Shown here: positions 44,681 to 57,642 of the stretch, one piece after another
Numbering within the stretch: position 1 is the first letter of the stretch
How the letters are laid out: each line of letters opens with the position of its first letter
NCBI GenBank assembly: GCA_002221725.1
Contig: NJFT01000125.1
Location: 1-64,000 of the forward strand
Origin: Scedosporium boydii
Lineage: Eukaryota; Ascomycota; Sordariomycetes; Microascales; Microascaceae
Direction: 5' to 3'
DNA length: 64,000 bases
Program-made: the position numbers and the translations under genes
Notes under the pieces: model-generated
Seen by the model: only the letters and a program-made list of their open reading frames with translations
Told to the model about the DNA's origin: nothing
Databases searched by the model: none

Positions 44681-46213
44681 CTTGCTTTGAGCCGTCGCCA
44701 AGTGTTCCCGGGACGGTCTTGGTGTAAAGAAAAGCCCTCCCGCATTATGCAAGGGCATGAGAGTTCAATGATGTGATCGTTCCCGCCCGTCCTCAACTGA
44801 TAATCGAATGAAGTCATCGCGGGTAGGAAATTGTGCGGCTTCAGATATATGACCCCTTCATCTTTTCGCCCGCCACCTCACAGTAAGAAGGGTGATTGCG
44901 CCATACCGGGATGTCGGCGTTGGGTGGAGCTAATTGCGGATCCCGGACATCCCGGACCCGGGACGAGACCACGCATAGCGACTTTCATCTAATTTATATA
45001 TCGCTGCCGGTAGACTTTTCTTAATTAGTACAATTGTTATCGAGAAGATCACCGGAAGCTCGCTCCGAAGACAACCATGTGGTGGTCGTGGAAGTTGAGC
45101 CACAGATTATTTCGATGGCGTGCCTGGAAAGGGATATGTTCTACCAAGGTAATTAGCGAATCAATTTATCAATTCATTGGCGTCTTCAGTTCCTTGCATC
45201 AATGTCAATTTCTAGCCAGGCGGCGGGCTGCTCACAGACAACGGTGCGTTGTCGTTGCCCCTGAAACAAGTCAACCCAACGGCTGGCGACCATCGTGGGC
45301 AATTCGGACCACCGATCTAAGCCATCATCATACGAAGCGAAGAGAAGAAAGGTCGTATCATAGCATTGATAGACTAGAATCATCACAAGGGCACCTCGAT
45401 TCTTTCTCTTTCCTTGCGATCGCCAACGACTCCAGAAGCGAGATGATGGAAACTGATTCGGTCATTCTGGAAGTCTGTGAAGCTGCCGCATGAGCTTGGG
45501 GCTTTATGAATTAATACTCGTAAATTGGGAGGCGAAATGCGCAAAGTGGAAAGCGGGAAAAGGCATTGTCATGCGCTTAAGCAGCCATCCCGCGACGCTT
45601 ATTACCCTCTTTGTTGATCTTATTATCTGTTTCGTCTTAAGATTTTCCACCACGACACCTTTATGCATGAGGCCTTGTGAGAGGCAAACGGGTGATCATC
45701 TTGGTATCCTATTATTGAATGTCATGCTTTAATCAAGACCTGCCCGGCCGAATTGAACAAGTCGAGTATGGGGAGCATGAGGGTGCATACGACACGACGG
45801 TCAAAGTCTAGTAAGACAGTACTGGAAGTCCTCTGTGGCAATGGGCACTACGAAGGATGAGAGCTCAATGTCTTCGTTGTTCCCCGGATGAAGCAGGTGG
45901 ACTTCGAAGTCTATACACGGACGAAGCAGGGCCCGGAAAGGGAGTCCATCAGTACTCACGATCGAAATGCCCGAAGAGGGTCGGGTTTGTTTCTTTCTTC
46001 CTACAAGCTCTTCGTTCAATTAACCATCAAGTTTAAACTAGAGTCTTTCAGAATACAAGCTCGGCCTTTCCAAATCAACTCCTTTCGTCGTCAGTTCTAA
46101 TCGCAGAGGGGCTAGAACAGCGGCGAGGCAAATTTCACTCCTCTCGGTTTCCCCATCGCGAGCCGAATTCCAGCTTCACACCACAAAGAAAGATTTCCTT
46201 TTTTTTAATTTCT
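44681..46213. other. Gene-poor region upstream of GH6
   Basis: Only short ORFs. GGATCCCGGACATCCCGGAC around 44938-44957 contains repeated CCCGGA words that might be regulator sites; this is unproven. Confidence 0.4.
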
Positions 46214-46462
46214 AAAAAAAATAAAGGTCTGTTGCGCCCTTAGGCTTCGTCAAGCCCTCGCGCGCCCGCGAACCACCCTATGGGCGGGGATCTTCTTTTG
46301 GGTGCGGGTATTTCTTTACTCGATCCCTGGGCACCGTCGGTACGTCTTAATGGTTCGGATCCTGACAATTCTTACCCCCGTCGGGGCTCGAACCGAGGAC
46401 CTCACCGGTGAACCAATATCTCAGTATCCTGGCTGCGTCGTCTGACCGTCGGACCATCGGAT
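46214..46462 (-). mobile_element. tRNA-derived SINE-like element, copy B
   Basis: Minus strand: box B GGTTCGAGCCC in the head, a body containing CCAGGGATCGAGTAAAGAAA and GATCCCCGCCC, then GGGCGCAACAGACCTTTATT and a T-rich tail. It matches copy A at 33431-33712 in order and orientation but is more diverged in the head. The shared body and the shared CTTTATTTTTT junction show a family of dispersed short elements. A box-A-like GACGCAG is present but weak. Confidence 0.65.
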
Positions 46463-48327
46463 GCTGGTGATGATCCGGGGCGGGATTAGGATATATGACA
46501 CATAAGCAGGGTTTTTTTTAGGGGGCTCTTGGGTTGGGGAAGGAACGGAAGGGTACGAAGCTTTGAGAAAGGAGCGGAGGGCGAGATGGGTGGGAGGTGA
46601 GGAAGAAGGAGCGACTTGATGATGATCGGATTTCTGCTGAGAGGTGAGAGGGATCGTTAGACTAAGATGGCGTAGATGCTTGATAGAACGACGGCATTGA
46701 GGATCATCATCCGTCTAGGGACAGCATGCTCGAGGTGTCGGAGGTTATATCTGTGATATTTCGCCTCGTAGAAACCGCAAGCTTCACAATACACCGCAGA
46801 GTCTTGCAAGAACGGGATGATCTCGATGCTATTTTATCGGGAGGAGATTGCCATGACCGCCTCGAAAACCACTCGAACGCACCCACCCAGTCCCTATCCC
46901 ACGAGTGAGTGAACTCGCTGAGCAGGGCCATCTAGCTTCGAGAGGTTTGACGTTACGCATCACACTTCACCTTACGCTAGCACTTCGATGTCTACATCGC
47001 CCGTGGCTATAAGAGGCACGCAGCAATAGCCCTCAGCGGTGTTCCCATGCTCTAGTACTTCGGTCTTCATGAGCACGCGGACTCCCTGAAGAGCCAGTTT
47101 ATGACATTGTTACCAGGGCGAAGTTCTTCCCACGCGATATTAGCAGTTGAGCCTCTACACTCGAGTTCATTTGAGGCGATCCTCCACCAACTTGAACAAT
47201 CAGCTCGAATAACGGTGTTAGAAGGAATAAGTAGAAGAAGTAGAGACCTGGAGTTCACGAGAGCCGGAGCCAGGTGCTCTAGAACCGTAGTGACGTCAAC
47301 AGCGAGCTCTGCTGCTCTCCTATTCTGTGTGCCTTCTACCAAAACCAGCTCTATATATGTGGCATTGATCCCACTTCCGGGTCTCTCTCTAAGCCTCGGG
47401 AAATACTCGGCGAGAATTGTAGTGATAGGGAAGATGATGCTTCACCTCCAACTATAATGATTCTATCCTGCGTAATCTCAATCCCAAATACGCATTTAGA
47501 AGGTTTTGCTCGAACATATACTAAAGGAGAGCGCAAGGAGGGCAAGAGAGAGAGAAAGCCAGCGGCTTGTATGTGTCTAGACCTCAGGTGTCGTTGGATT
47601 GGCATGCAGCCAGATTGGAATTGATGCCCCACGTCCGCGCTGCAATACAACTTCAAAAAGCAGTAACCTCAGTCGTGGGTAAATTAATCGACCCTGCTAG
47701 CTCGATGCAACACGGATATCGGCCCACGGGAGAGTCGCCGCAACTGAAGATCTTGAAGTACCCCGCTTGCTCGTTTGCTTCGATGATGAGGGGACACGAG
47801 TATTGTCCAATTGTCTTCGTATTGGGCTCGAGAGTGTATCAAAACCGATGATCTGCTGAACAGGACGTGCCTGTATTTCAGTCATTCCTGAGGCCGTCTT
47901 GGTCGATGTTTTATCTCTGCGGCATATCCATATCCTGGCACTGCGAGTCTCGTACAGACAGGATACGTGGTCAGTGCCGTTCTCTGCATCGGCTCAATGT
48001 TCCCTCTCCGGCCTTGCCAGCCTCTCCGGCAGGTAACATGCTCGGAATACTCGGGGTCGGATCCGGCATTATGACGGTCCCTTCTTGTCAAGAATAGTGT
48101 CTGCGGGGTTCTGGACTTGGAACAACGGGCGTGCTTGCCATTTTGAGTATCTGGATAAATAGAAGGAACGATGGCCACAAAGCTCCATGATTCACAGAGA
48201 TGAAACAACAATGAAATCTCCAACTGCTCCCCTCTTCTAGTTCTCACCCTCGTCACATCTTTTGTGCGAAAAGGCACGGAACTCCCAATTTGCATTTTTT
48301 TTTTCCCTTCAAAAATAAAGAGCAAAA
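46463..48327. other. Gene-poor region upstream of the aldo-keto reductase
   Basis: Short ORFs without family features on both strands. Long T-run at about 48297-48305 just before the reductase. Confidence 0.4.
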
Positions 48328-49552
48328 ATGTCCAGGCCAAAGCCCCCTGCCAGCCTCCTCAAGTCCGTCGAGGACACCAAAGTCGAATATCGTCGCCTCG
48401 GCCAGAGCGGTCTTCGCATTTCCGTTCCAATCTTCGGATGCATGAGTTTTGGCGACTCGAAGAGCTTGCCATGGGCCATCGATGAGGAAGAGGTTCGTTC
48501 TTTTATTAGATTGGCCTTCGGGAAGATAGGTGCTTGATGCTAAACATGAGAACAGGCCCTGCCTCTCCTCAAGGCCGCCTACGATATGGGATTAAACACC
48601 TGGGACACCGCCAACATGTATTCCAACGGCCAGTCCGAGGTAATCATCGGCAAGGCTTTGAAGAAGTACAACATCCCTCGCCACAAGGTCGTCATCATGA
48701 CCAAGCTCCACTGGGCCGTCGGCGAGGATCCCAGTAAGATCAACCTCACAACAACCTCTAACTCACTCCCCCCCCCCCCTCTTTCCCACCTCACTAACTC
48801 TCATCCCAGAAGCCACGCAATGGATGCACGCCACCGAATTCGCCCAATCCAAAGACTACCAAAACCAATACGGCCAATCCCGCACCTCCATCCTCAACCA
48901 AGTCGAAGCCTCCCTCGCCCGCCTCCAAACACCCTACATCGACCTCCTCCAAATCCACCGCTTCGACCGCTCCACCCCCATCGACGAAACCATGCGCGCC
49001 CTCCACGACCTCGTGCATTCCGGCAAGGTCCGCTACATCGGCGCCTCCAGCATGTGGGCTACCGAGTTCGCCCGCATGCAGTTCGTCGCCGAGAAGAACG
49101 GCTGGACCAAGTTCGTCAGCATGCAGAACCACTATAATCTGCTCTATCGCGAGGAGGAGCGCGAGATGAACAGGTTTTGTAACGATACGGGCGTCGGGCT
49201 CATTCCCTGGGCTCCGCTTTGTAGGGGTCATCTTGCTAGGCCGCCGAAGGACTTTGGTTCGACCGATAGGAGTCGGTTGGAGAAGGAGGGCGCGCCGGGT
49301 AGTCATGGGACCGTTGAGCCGGATATTACTATTATTAAGAGGGTTATGGAGATTGCTGAGAAGAGGGGTTGGCCTATGTCGCATGTTGCGCTGGCTTGGA
49401 TTAACAAGAGGGTTTCGAGCCCGATTATTGGGTTTAGCAGCGTGGAGAGGATCGAGGAGGCTGTGGCTGCGAGGGGAAAGGAGTTGACGGAGGAGGAGGA
49501 GGCGTATTTGGAGGAGTTGTATCAGCCCAAGCCCATCGCCGGTCACTCTTGA
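48328..49552 (+). CDS. Aldo-keto reductase (voltage-gated K+ channel beta-like subgroup)
   Basis: Three exons (48328-48492, 48556-48733, 48810-49552) join in phase to 361 residues. The AKR tetrad is complete: D72, Y77 ([13 protein letters not shown]), K105 (VVIMTKLHW) and H164 (LLQIHRFD). [16 protein letters not shown] near the C-terminus binds the NADPH phosphate end, and [13 protein letters not shown] and [15 protein letters not shown] are conserved. Such enzymes reduce aldehydes or ketones with NADPH in the cytosol. The close relation to fungal AKR proteins of about 350 residues is clear; substrate unknown. The second intron contains a poly-C tract before its acceptor. Confidence 0.93.
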
Positions 49553-49963
49553 GGTTACTGTAATCAGGGCAGATATGCAGCAGATACCCAGGTCGTAGTA
49601 CCAAGAAGGGAGTACCTCAGAATAGCATACGGCGCAAACCAATGAATATCAAGGATTTGTCAAACTGGTGTGGCAGGTTGTGTAGAATACGGCATGAACC
49701 AGAACTTTGTGGACTTCAATATCAGCCCAACTACCAGTAGCTACAGGTAAGAATCAAGACGGCTAACATGTCCTCCCCCATTCACTAAGGAAGATGGCTC
49801 CTATAATATAAACAGCTATGGCAACGGCGGCATCTTTCGACTTATCAGGGAAGAAGGAGGAAGGAAAGGGGAGGGGAAAAAAGAGGATAAGAAAACGCCC
49901 AGACATTCCAACTATGTCCACAGAGCTGGCGTACGAACCGCTCGCCAAAAGAAACAAACGAGC
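49553..49963. other. Convergent 3' intergenic region
   Basis: Nothing recognised. Confidence 0.5.
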
Positions 49964-51185
49964 CTAACTCCCTCGAATTGAAGTAATACTCTTCCTCCTC
50001 TGCTCCTCCCTTTCATCCTCCTCCGCCAGCGCCTCCTCCTCATCAGGCTCCTCCGTGATCGTTTCGGCCCTCTCAATAGCCGCAATCTCCTCCTCCGATG
50101 CATCTTCGATAAGCGACCCGTGGAGCGACTTCACAGGAGGGTCGATGTGAGAGGACTTCCAGCTCGTTGAGGTGGGGGATTGTATCATTTCGCGGAGGCT
50201 TTCGGGGTTGGAGTCCTTCCAGGCAGCCGTGGTTGGGGATTGCAGCCCAGTGGGATTGGACGAGGCCGTCGACGAGGATGATTCCCTCGACTGGAGGGGC
50301 GGTGGGGTCTCGGCCTTCTTGGGGGCTCCCTTTCCCTTGCTTTGTTTGGGTTCTTCTTCTTCTTCTTCTTCTTCGTCGTCGTCGTCATCATCATTGTCCT
50401 CCTCTTCCTTGCCCTTCTCCGCCGCATTGGCTACCTCCTTCTTCTCACCCTCGCCCTCGCTGTCCTTGGCCTTGGCTCCATCCTTGCCGTATACCTTCTC
50501 CCTTAAGCTCTGTAGCCGCATCTCCTTGGCCTTCTTAGCAGCCTCGTCGGCGATAGAGTGAATTGGGAGCACCGTCTGTGTAGGAGCGGTCGTCGAGGAC
50601 GCCGGCGTAGCGGATTTGGGCGTCGTCGTCTCGGTCTTCTTTGGGGGAGCAGGGGCCGGTGGAGCGGGCTTCGTGATGGCAGGAGCGGGTTTTGGAGGCG
50701 GCGGTGCCTGGCTGATCGGGGGGATGGTGAAGTCGTCGTAGTAGATTTTTACGTTTTGCTTGAGCTCGCCGTATTCGTTCCACTCTTCAATCTCGACGAG
50801 GTCCTGGCGGACGCAAGAAAATGTTAGCCACCATGCCAATCCAATTCCCTCACCCCTCACCACCACCCCTTTGCTCGTAGATAGGGGCCCTGATGAAGCC
50901 TGCAATTCGAGAGTCCAGCCTACTTACTCCGAGAACCATACCCTCCTGCACCAACCCGGGCAGCTTCCTTAACCTGCCTCCCGCATCCTTTCCCGCACGA
51001 CGACCCCAAAGCATCCGAGCCTTTTCATCCGTGGCAATGTCGACGGCCTTGAACGGGACCTTGTTCGCCCTGAGGATGGTCTCCAGCCGCGAAGTAGCCG
51101 TCACGATGTGGGACGAACCGGCCGTCAGAGACGTGAAGATCCAAAGGGCGGGATCGGTCGAAAAGGTGGTCCCCGAGGAAGACAT
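49964..51185 (-). CDS. SH3BGR/thioredoxin-fold protein with long disordered tail
   Basis: Two exons (51185-50928, 50803-49964) join in phase to 365 residues. The first 110 residues form an SH3BGR-type glutaredoxin-like domain: WIFTSLTAGS, TSRLETILRANKVPFKAVDI, KLPGLVQEGMVLG, DLVEIEEWNEYGELKQ. It has no CxxC redox motif, as usual for the family. The tail carries Pro-rich runs (APPPPKPAPA), Lys/Glu helices, an uninterrupted Asp/Glu run of about 15-18 residues (about 225-245) and a Ser-rich segment. Fungal members of this type are cytosolic and linked to actin or membrane trafficking in some species; here function is unknown. The acidic run is encoded by long GAA/GAC codon repeats (seen as TTC/GTC on the plus strand), prone to slippage. 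Confidence 0.85.
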
Positions 51186-54100
51186 GGCTTTTTTTTTCTT
51201 TTTCTTTTTTTTTAAGGACGGGTACTGTTGGGCTGGGTGGTGGATGACGTGAGGTGCAGTTCAGGGGTGGGCCGGATTAGAAGTCACTCGACAGGATGGG
51301 CGGGTTATCGTCGATGGTAGGGGGCTGGCAACCGGCTGTAAACTGGGAGAGTGGACCGTCGTCGGGGATATCGGTTTATTCGTGGAATATATTGATGGGA
51401 GACTCGTTCGGCAGGATTGATTGAATGGATCGAACCGGTCGAGATCGAACTGGAGAGACGTGCCAAGAACTAGACTCGGGTGTGGTACGAAGGGGGAAGG
51501 GAGAGGGCGAAAGGCGGGGGCGGGGTAAATCGAGTCCAAGTCGAAGCCGAAGATGGAGTCGACACACGAGCCTGCTCGGTTCGGGTCTGGCCGTGAGCAA
51601 TTGAGGAATCGAGGATTACGCAAGACGGGAGGGATTTAAGACGGATCAATTGATCAATATTAAAATCAAATGCAGCCACGAAGGAGGTAAACAGCCATGC
51701 CGACGATATCTTTTTCGGAGTGGATTTGAGGAATCAAATATGCAAAATATGGACATGGCATGGAACAGAAACGCACTGCAAATTGGCATCAGATCAAATT
51801 GATAACCTCATCAAATATCAAAATGTCAATTCCATCTTCAAGGTTGGCAGGACCCTCCAGGGTCGTTCCTGCGGTCTCCTGTGGTCTGGCTCATCCCTCC
51901 GTGTGAGGAAGGAAACTCTGTTTAGGGTGTCGAGCCAATCAACATCATAGAGCTCATAGAACAGCTGAGGAGCTCTCAACATCAAGATCATCATCAGTTC
52001 AACGACCAAGGGTCCTCAAGGGTCCTCGACATGGATTTGGAACATCGTCTCCAGGAGCCAACAATTAATCTCCACTCGGTTACGTGTGTGTTCACAGCAG
52101 TCGGTGCCTCAATCGGCAAACGGACGGTGCTGGAGAGCATCAAAATGGAGAGAGGATCCACAGAGACGAAAGAGTGGAGGAAACAATTGAAATCGAGGTT
52201 CGAGGTATGGGGACAATAAACCGCCAAAGATCTAAACTTAATTGCATCTCCACACAGTGAAATGAGGACTCGTAACTTCGGGTCCATCCATGGGCAGTAT
52301 GAATGCATGAATGCCGGGCGACATGGTGAGTTTAAGTAAATATTGACGAGACTTGATACTCACCAGACGACCTGTCACGATTGGTGACCCAAGGAGAGGC
52401 ATAAAACAAACAGGCGCCAACTGCATCCGATGGCTTTAGTTCCGATTCCATCCTAGAATCCATTGATCCCAGTGAGCCATTTTCCCCCTTCCATCAGATA
52501 GTATCACGGCTGTACACGAAAAAGAGGCAACTCATCTCGAATCCATCTTCGACCAATGTTCTTTCCTCACCTCCAGACCGGGAAGGGTTCAACGCCATGA
52601 CCAGTATGGTAATATTAGGACAATGGAGGACATGAACTGGTATTAAGACCTTGTACAGTCTTCCCAGGAAGTAGCCTCTTCTGACCAGGGTTTATCTGTT
52701 GGGGGGTCCTTGGTCCTTGATAGACCAGACCGCTTGATAGCGGCAATAATAACGCTGTCGACGAAGTCGATACTACGTATCCACAGAATCGATCCGTCGA
52801 ATGGAGCACTTGTACGAAGTGGTTAATTCGATGGTATCCAAGGTGCGTTTGAGACTCACCTGGACCTGAGCTATTGTCCATTAGCAATTATCAAGGGGTT
52901 TGTCACCGCTAGGGGCCCTGGTCCTTGCCTCCAATCCCCGATTCCCACCGTTTCACGATCCATCTCTCAAATCTCGCCTGGTCTCCTCGATGAGACGAAA
53001 TAAGATGAGATGAGAGCCTGACTTTTCTTTCTGCTTCTCTGCGAGAACCAGAACTTTGAGAACAGTAGTCCACGATGGAAGTTCATGCAGTACCTACTAT
53101 AAGCGCCCAGAATCGCCTAGCCCGATCGTGACATGGCAGCGCCACTGCAGGAACAGCTCAGAACAGAGCGCTAAATGCCAGGGCAGATCGTTGATGTGGC
53201 CAGGCTGTGCCCATCACCCATGCAGAGCTTTGTGCCTGAATGGGCACCATGGAGTCCAGAGGCGCCATCGGCATTAAGAATCAATTGACAACCAATGGTT
53301 CTGTCCGCAGAGCCGAGTCTACGAAGTACGAAGTCACCCACGAGATTTCGCTCAAGGGCACACTGAGAGCCATTTATTGCGAACGGATGTGGGCGAATCG
53401 CCACGAGAGAGGCGGCGGGGAACTCATTCCATTCTGTCCCTTTTGGCTCTCTGGGATCAAACTTTGAACCCGACTCAAAAGTCTCCCATTCCTTTCCAAC
53501 GGCTTGGACTGCGGGGCAAGAGCCTGGCCAATCGTTCATCATTCACCCAGTTCTGATGAGGTCCGAAGTTGATTCATTGTTCCCTTCCGAGGAGATTCGA
53601 TTCTTCACTCTCCCGCGACCAAGTTTCTCTCCGCTTCTATTTTTTTTTTTTTATGAATTTATTTATTTATTTTTCTCTTTACAAATAGAACATTGAGGTG
53701 GTGTGCGTAGCATCTGGGTAAATCCCATGGTCCAGATGTGTCATTCGAGATAGCCTATCAACCTAGCAAGGGATCACCATCAGGTTCAATAGGCATGCGC
53801 TGGTGGATGAGTTGTCCATACATACACCATTACCATCAGCCCGGTCGTCTTGCCTTTTCAATGTGTCAAAGAAAAATTACCTCATCTACACTACGTATCT
53901 CCTGTCTACCTGACCAGGGAGTCTATAGAGTCTCGCAGACCCAGTCCGGTCTCACGATAACAATCAAGGACTTAGAAGAAAGGATTATCGACGGGCAGCA
54001 TCGGAATAGCTCTATGGACTGCTTCCATGTGGTCAATTGTACAAGTTTAAATCTTTGACATAAAGCTCACGCGGCTCAACTTTGTCTGATAAAGATTGAC

Positions 54101-55755
54101 AGGGGCTCGAGAGCTTGTCCGTCGCCTCCTTTGTACTTAAGTACAGTAACCTCTCGAAGCTCGAGATAATTGCAAGGGAGCGAACTAGACACAGGCTATC
54201 ATCTTCAACGCGGAAACACTGGCACTGGAGACGCCCCTTTCATATCCCAACCCTCGTAGCAGTAATACTACTTCGTAGCAGTAACAGTTGGCGCAGGGAC
54301 CAACAAAGCAAGGGAATTGTCTTGGATTCACTCTAGTAGGGGAAAGCAGGGACAGCAATTGACACCCTAGGTGAATGGAGATTGTCTTAGATCCGTCTCC
54401 CTCGGACCACCATCGACGAGTATCTTGCGACTGGGGGCTCCGGGGCGTTTGGGAGAGTTCAGGGAGAAATTCGGGGAGAAGTTCGAATTGACAACCTGGA
54501 AGTCAAGTCATCAAGCTCTTTCTTGAGGGAATTATTCCCAAAGTCGAGAAAAAAACATGGACCTTGGAATCGGGGCGGTAAGCCACTGCCACGAATCTTC
54601 GCCAAGGATTTCTTCAGACACAAGAATCTAGCAATTCATCGTTTCCATCGTGCAATGCACTATTTCAACTAGCGCCGGCTAGTTTCAACATGCTGTTTCC
54701 CAATCAGGTACAAGTGCCTGAGGATAAGGCGACAAGAGAAGAGTACTTTGACCATGTCACAACATTGTGGTATCTCGTACCCTCTCCACACTCTCATCCA
54801 AAAAATGTACTTCATTCCAGATGAGGTACTTCGTACACCTAACGCCGAAGTACCAAGAACGCATGGAACAGCCAAGAAGGAGCGACCTGCACATTGACCC
54901 GACCAATCAGCGCCGTTTTCACAGCACCATGCAAGGGCCTCCCGTGTTCCTGGTGGCGATTGCGTCTCCCATTCCTCAATCCCATTTTGACGCATTCCCG
55001 TCAGTCCTGTCGGAATCCGCCAGCACACAAAAAGCGTGCATACACGAACGGCGGTTTGGATATAACCACGTATTCGAAATCTACGTTAGATGCAGGACAC
55101 TATAGAATATACATCGGCACCACTACAAGGTCCCTCTCGGCTCAGTCTTGCTGTCAAATGAGAAAAAAACGCTAGGGAAAAGAGACTTACTTCGTAGTGT
55201 ACGATATACTCCAAGCTGCTCCGTAGGCTCCACCGCAATTGTGATAGGGATTCTTGGAAACAGTAAAGCTCCATTGTACAAAGTACCTGGTTGCAGGAAT
55301 GCAGATAAAACCCTGCTGTGTACTGGTACATAGCCACGATCCCCCCCAGTCATGGGCAAAACACGACGGACTCCACTGTTAATACAAAAGGAAATAGGCC
55401 CCAGAAACACTCCAGGGTTCTTATTTCCTTCCCCTCCCCTTTCTCCCCTTCTTCCTTTTAACCAATTCGACATCGCCAGATCGTCTGCCATTCCTTTAAA
55501 GCTTCAATTCCTCGCGTGTTGCTCGCTTTCTTTCTTTCAAGAAGACTTTTTTCTCGCTTCTCGACCATTCGTTTCCAACTTCAGCACTCGCTAGTCCTCA
55601 ATCCGACCGCTCGTCGCATTTGTGCTTTGTTTATTCGAGACTTTCCGTCCGATCTTCCTGATCTCCTTTACCCGGATTTCCAAAACGAAACGGTCCTACC
55701 CAACCCGGTAACCTGCAACAAAGCCCTTTGAATCCTCAAAGAAAAAAAAATCAAA
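51186..55755. other. Long gene-poor region (4.6 kb)
   Basis: No convincing gene. T-rich tract at 53641-53682. Recurrent TACGAAGT/ACTTCGTA words near 52812, 53318, 54270, 54829 and 55190. CGTAGCAGTAA is directly repeated near 54254 and 54275. CT-rich leader sequence precedes the wall-protein gene. Confidence 0.45.
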
Positions 55756-56211
55756 ATGTACAAGCCCACCATCTTCACCGCCCTGGCCCTCTGCGCCTCC
55801 GTCGTCGCCGCCGGCGAGCCCGACACGACAACAACCCTCACCTCCACCTCCACCCTCACCAAGACCGTCACCCTCACCTCCTGCGGTCCCGAAGTCCCCG
55901 ACTGCCCCATCAGGACGACCGCCACTCCTGAGCCCACCTCGGAGCCCGAGCCCGAACCCACCACCTCTTCCGAAGAGCCCTCGTCCTCGTCCTCCATCGT
56001 CATCATTCCCTCCAACAACGCCACCATCAGCATCCGTCCCACCGGCTCCAGGCCCGGCGTCATCGTCACGCAAACGTCCTTCGTCGACTCCAACCCTACC
56101 GGCCCTGCTACCGTGCCTACTGAGCCCGCTGCCGCTGGTGCTGGCTCCGCTGTCGTTCAGGGCGCTCTGCTCTTCGGCGCTGCGCTTTTCGGTCTCGTTG
56201 CTTTGAACTAA
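55756..56211 (+). CDS. GPI-anchored Ser/Thr-rich cell wall protein
   Basis: Intronless, 151 residues. A signal peptide (1-18, ALALCASVVAAG) is followed by Thr/Ser-rich sequence (TTTLTSTSTLTKTVTLTSC), Glu/Pro/Ser repeats and a hydrophobic C-terminus (VVQGALLFGAALFGLVALN) preceded by small residues suited to GPI attachment. Two cysteines (43, 49) flank EVPD. It is typical of small O-glycosylated wall proteins of ascomycetes. The CT-rich leader and AAAATCAAAATG start context suggest strong expression. No enzymatic domain. Confidence 0.85.
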   Translation: MYKPTIFTALALCASVVAAGEPDTTTTLTSTSTLTKTVTLTSCGPEVPDCPIRTTATPEPTSEPEPEPTTSSEEPSSSSSIVIIPSNNATISIRPTGSRPGVIVTQTSFVDSNPTGPATVPTEPAAAGAGSAVVQGALLFGAALFGLVALN

Positions 56212-57540
56212 GAGCGGGAGATTGTTGGGAAATAAAATGGAGCATGGCTTGGTGTAGCAATTCTGCGGGATACCCTTTCGTCCCTTCGCCCGAGCGGAAG
56301 GGATGAATTGTGTTTTTTTCTTTTGTTTTATTGCGTTGGCGTGCTGGTGGGAAATTCCCCTTAGACGATTCTCTTTTATCACTCTTCAATTCTTACGCTC
56401 GCTCTGAAAAACTTTATGGCATTGGGAAGGATACCGAGGTGTCCTCCCGTCTATTTTTGTTGATACCTTGTTCACGTCGGCTGAGGTTGGAAAGAGGCAG
56501 CAGTCGGCGTCATGGCATTTACAAGTCCTTGAAGCTTGGATAACTTTCGGGAACATCTTGAGATGACCGGTTTTACCAAGGGGACGAGAAGAGGATTCAA
56601 CTATCCTCATTCTTATTCATGTACATATATTCATTTTCGCTTCGCTTCTCATTCATATGGCAATGAACATATTCTCTTTCTCGAAGACAATACTCGATCC
56701 TTTGCTCGATTGACGTCGGCAGAGGTATCTCTCTCATCTATGTATTGGTTCTCTCGACGGCAGTTCGCCCTTCACATACCCAAGAAGTTTGACAGGCCAG
56801 AACATATCAAGACTGTAACGTCCACTTTCGGATTCATAAGTCCAAGTCACAGTTGAGCGAAGTTGGTCGTTGCTCGGCTTTGGTATTTATAAATATTTCC
56901 CCGTCATTAAACCTTCCCCACGAAAGTGTAAAACCACCATTAAGATTATCCCATATTTTGATTTTCCATTTTCCCATCCAGTCCCATAAAATGCGCCACG
57001 AAAAGAACAACTCTCTTGACCAAGAATGTCTCAGAGCAAATCAATCCCTTCTTTTCCTCTCTCTCTCTTATATTTTTTCCCCCATAGCACCGCCGTTTTC
57101 TTAAAATGTATAAAAGTCCCTGAAATTTCGTCACGCAGCCACATTGTCTCACGAATGAGTGAGACAAGTCTTCCCTTCCATCGTCGAGGATATCTCGCGT
57201 CCCTCGCCTTCTCTTGCGATGTCCAGGTGACACATGTGTCTCAAAGTTATCAAAAAATGAACGAGAACCCAGCCACGCCGTCCGGGAAGTAATTACGTCA
57301 ACGGTTCGAGCTCGTTACCACGGGTTCGCGTCTCGTTCCTCTAGTACCAAGATCGCCCAGGAAGTAGATGATATCTCCGTGCGTGGGTCTTGGCCCCCAA
57401 GTTTGTCTCTCTCTCTCTCTCTTTTCAGGGCGAGAAGGGTAACGCCTCTCCGTTCCGTGCTGTTGTAACCGGATGAAAGAACTTCCGTCGCTAGGCGGGA
57501 GAGACCACGCCGCACGGAGGAACGTCGGCTGAAGGAACTT
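56212..57540. other. Intergenic, nothing recognised
   Basis: It includes the 3' flank of the wall protein gene and a CT repeat at about 57405-57424. No gene seen. Confidence 0.45.
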
Positions 57541-57642
57541 TTAACACTGACCGGCAGCGCAGGCTCCGCAGAGTTTCTGGCCTGAGGGCACGGCGTTGGT
57601 GCAGTTATGTGTGGAGTAATGGTCACAGAATTTGTTGGCCAT
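57541..57642 (-). CDS. Possible 33-residue cysteine-rich protein
   Basis: An ATG at 57642 opens a frame of 33 codons ending in TAA at 57541. It has five cysteines and two histidines in an ordered pattern: FCDHYSTHNC, then KLCGACAAGQC at the end (C6, H8, H12, C14, C25, C28, C33). This pattern suggests a compact metal-binding or disulfide peptide and is not expected by chance in so short a frame. No signal peptide, so it is probably cytosolic, or it may be the last exon of a longer gene. No family name known to me. Confidence 0.4.
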   Translation of the reverse strand: MANKFCDHYSTHNCTNAVPSGQKLCGACAAGQC

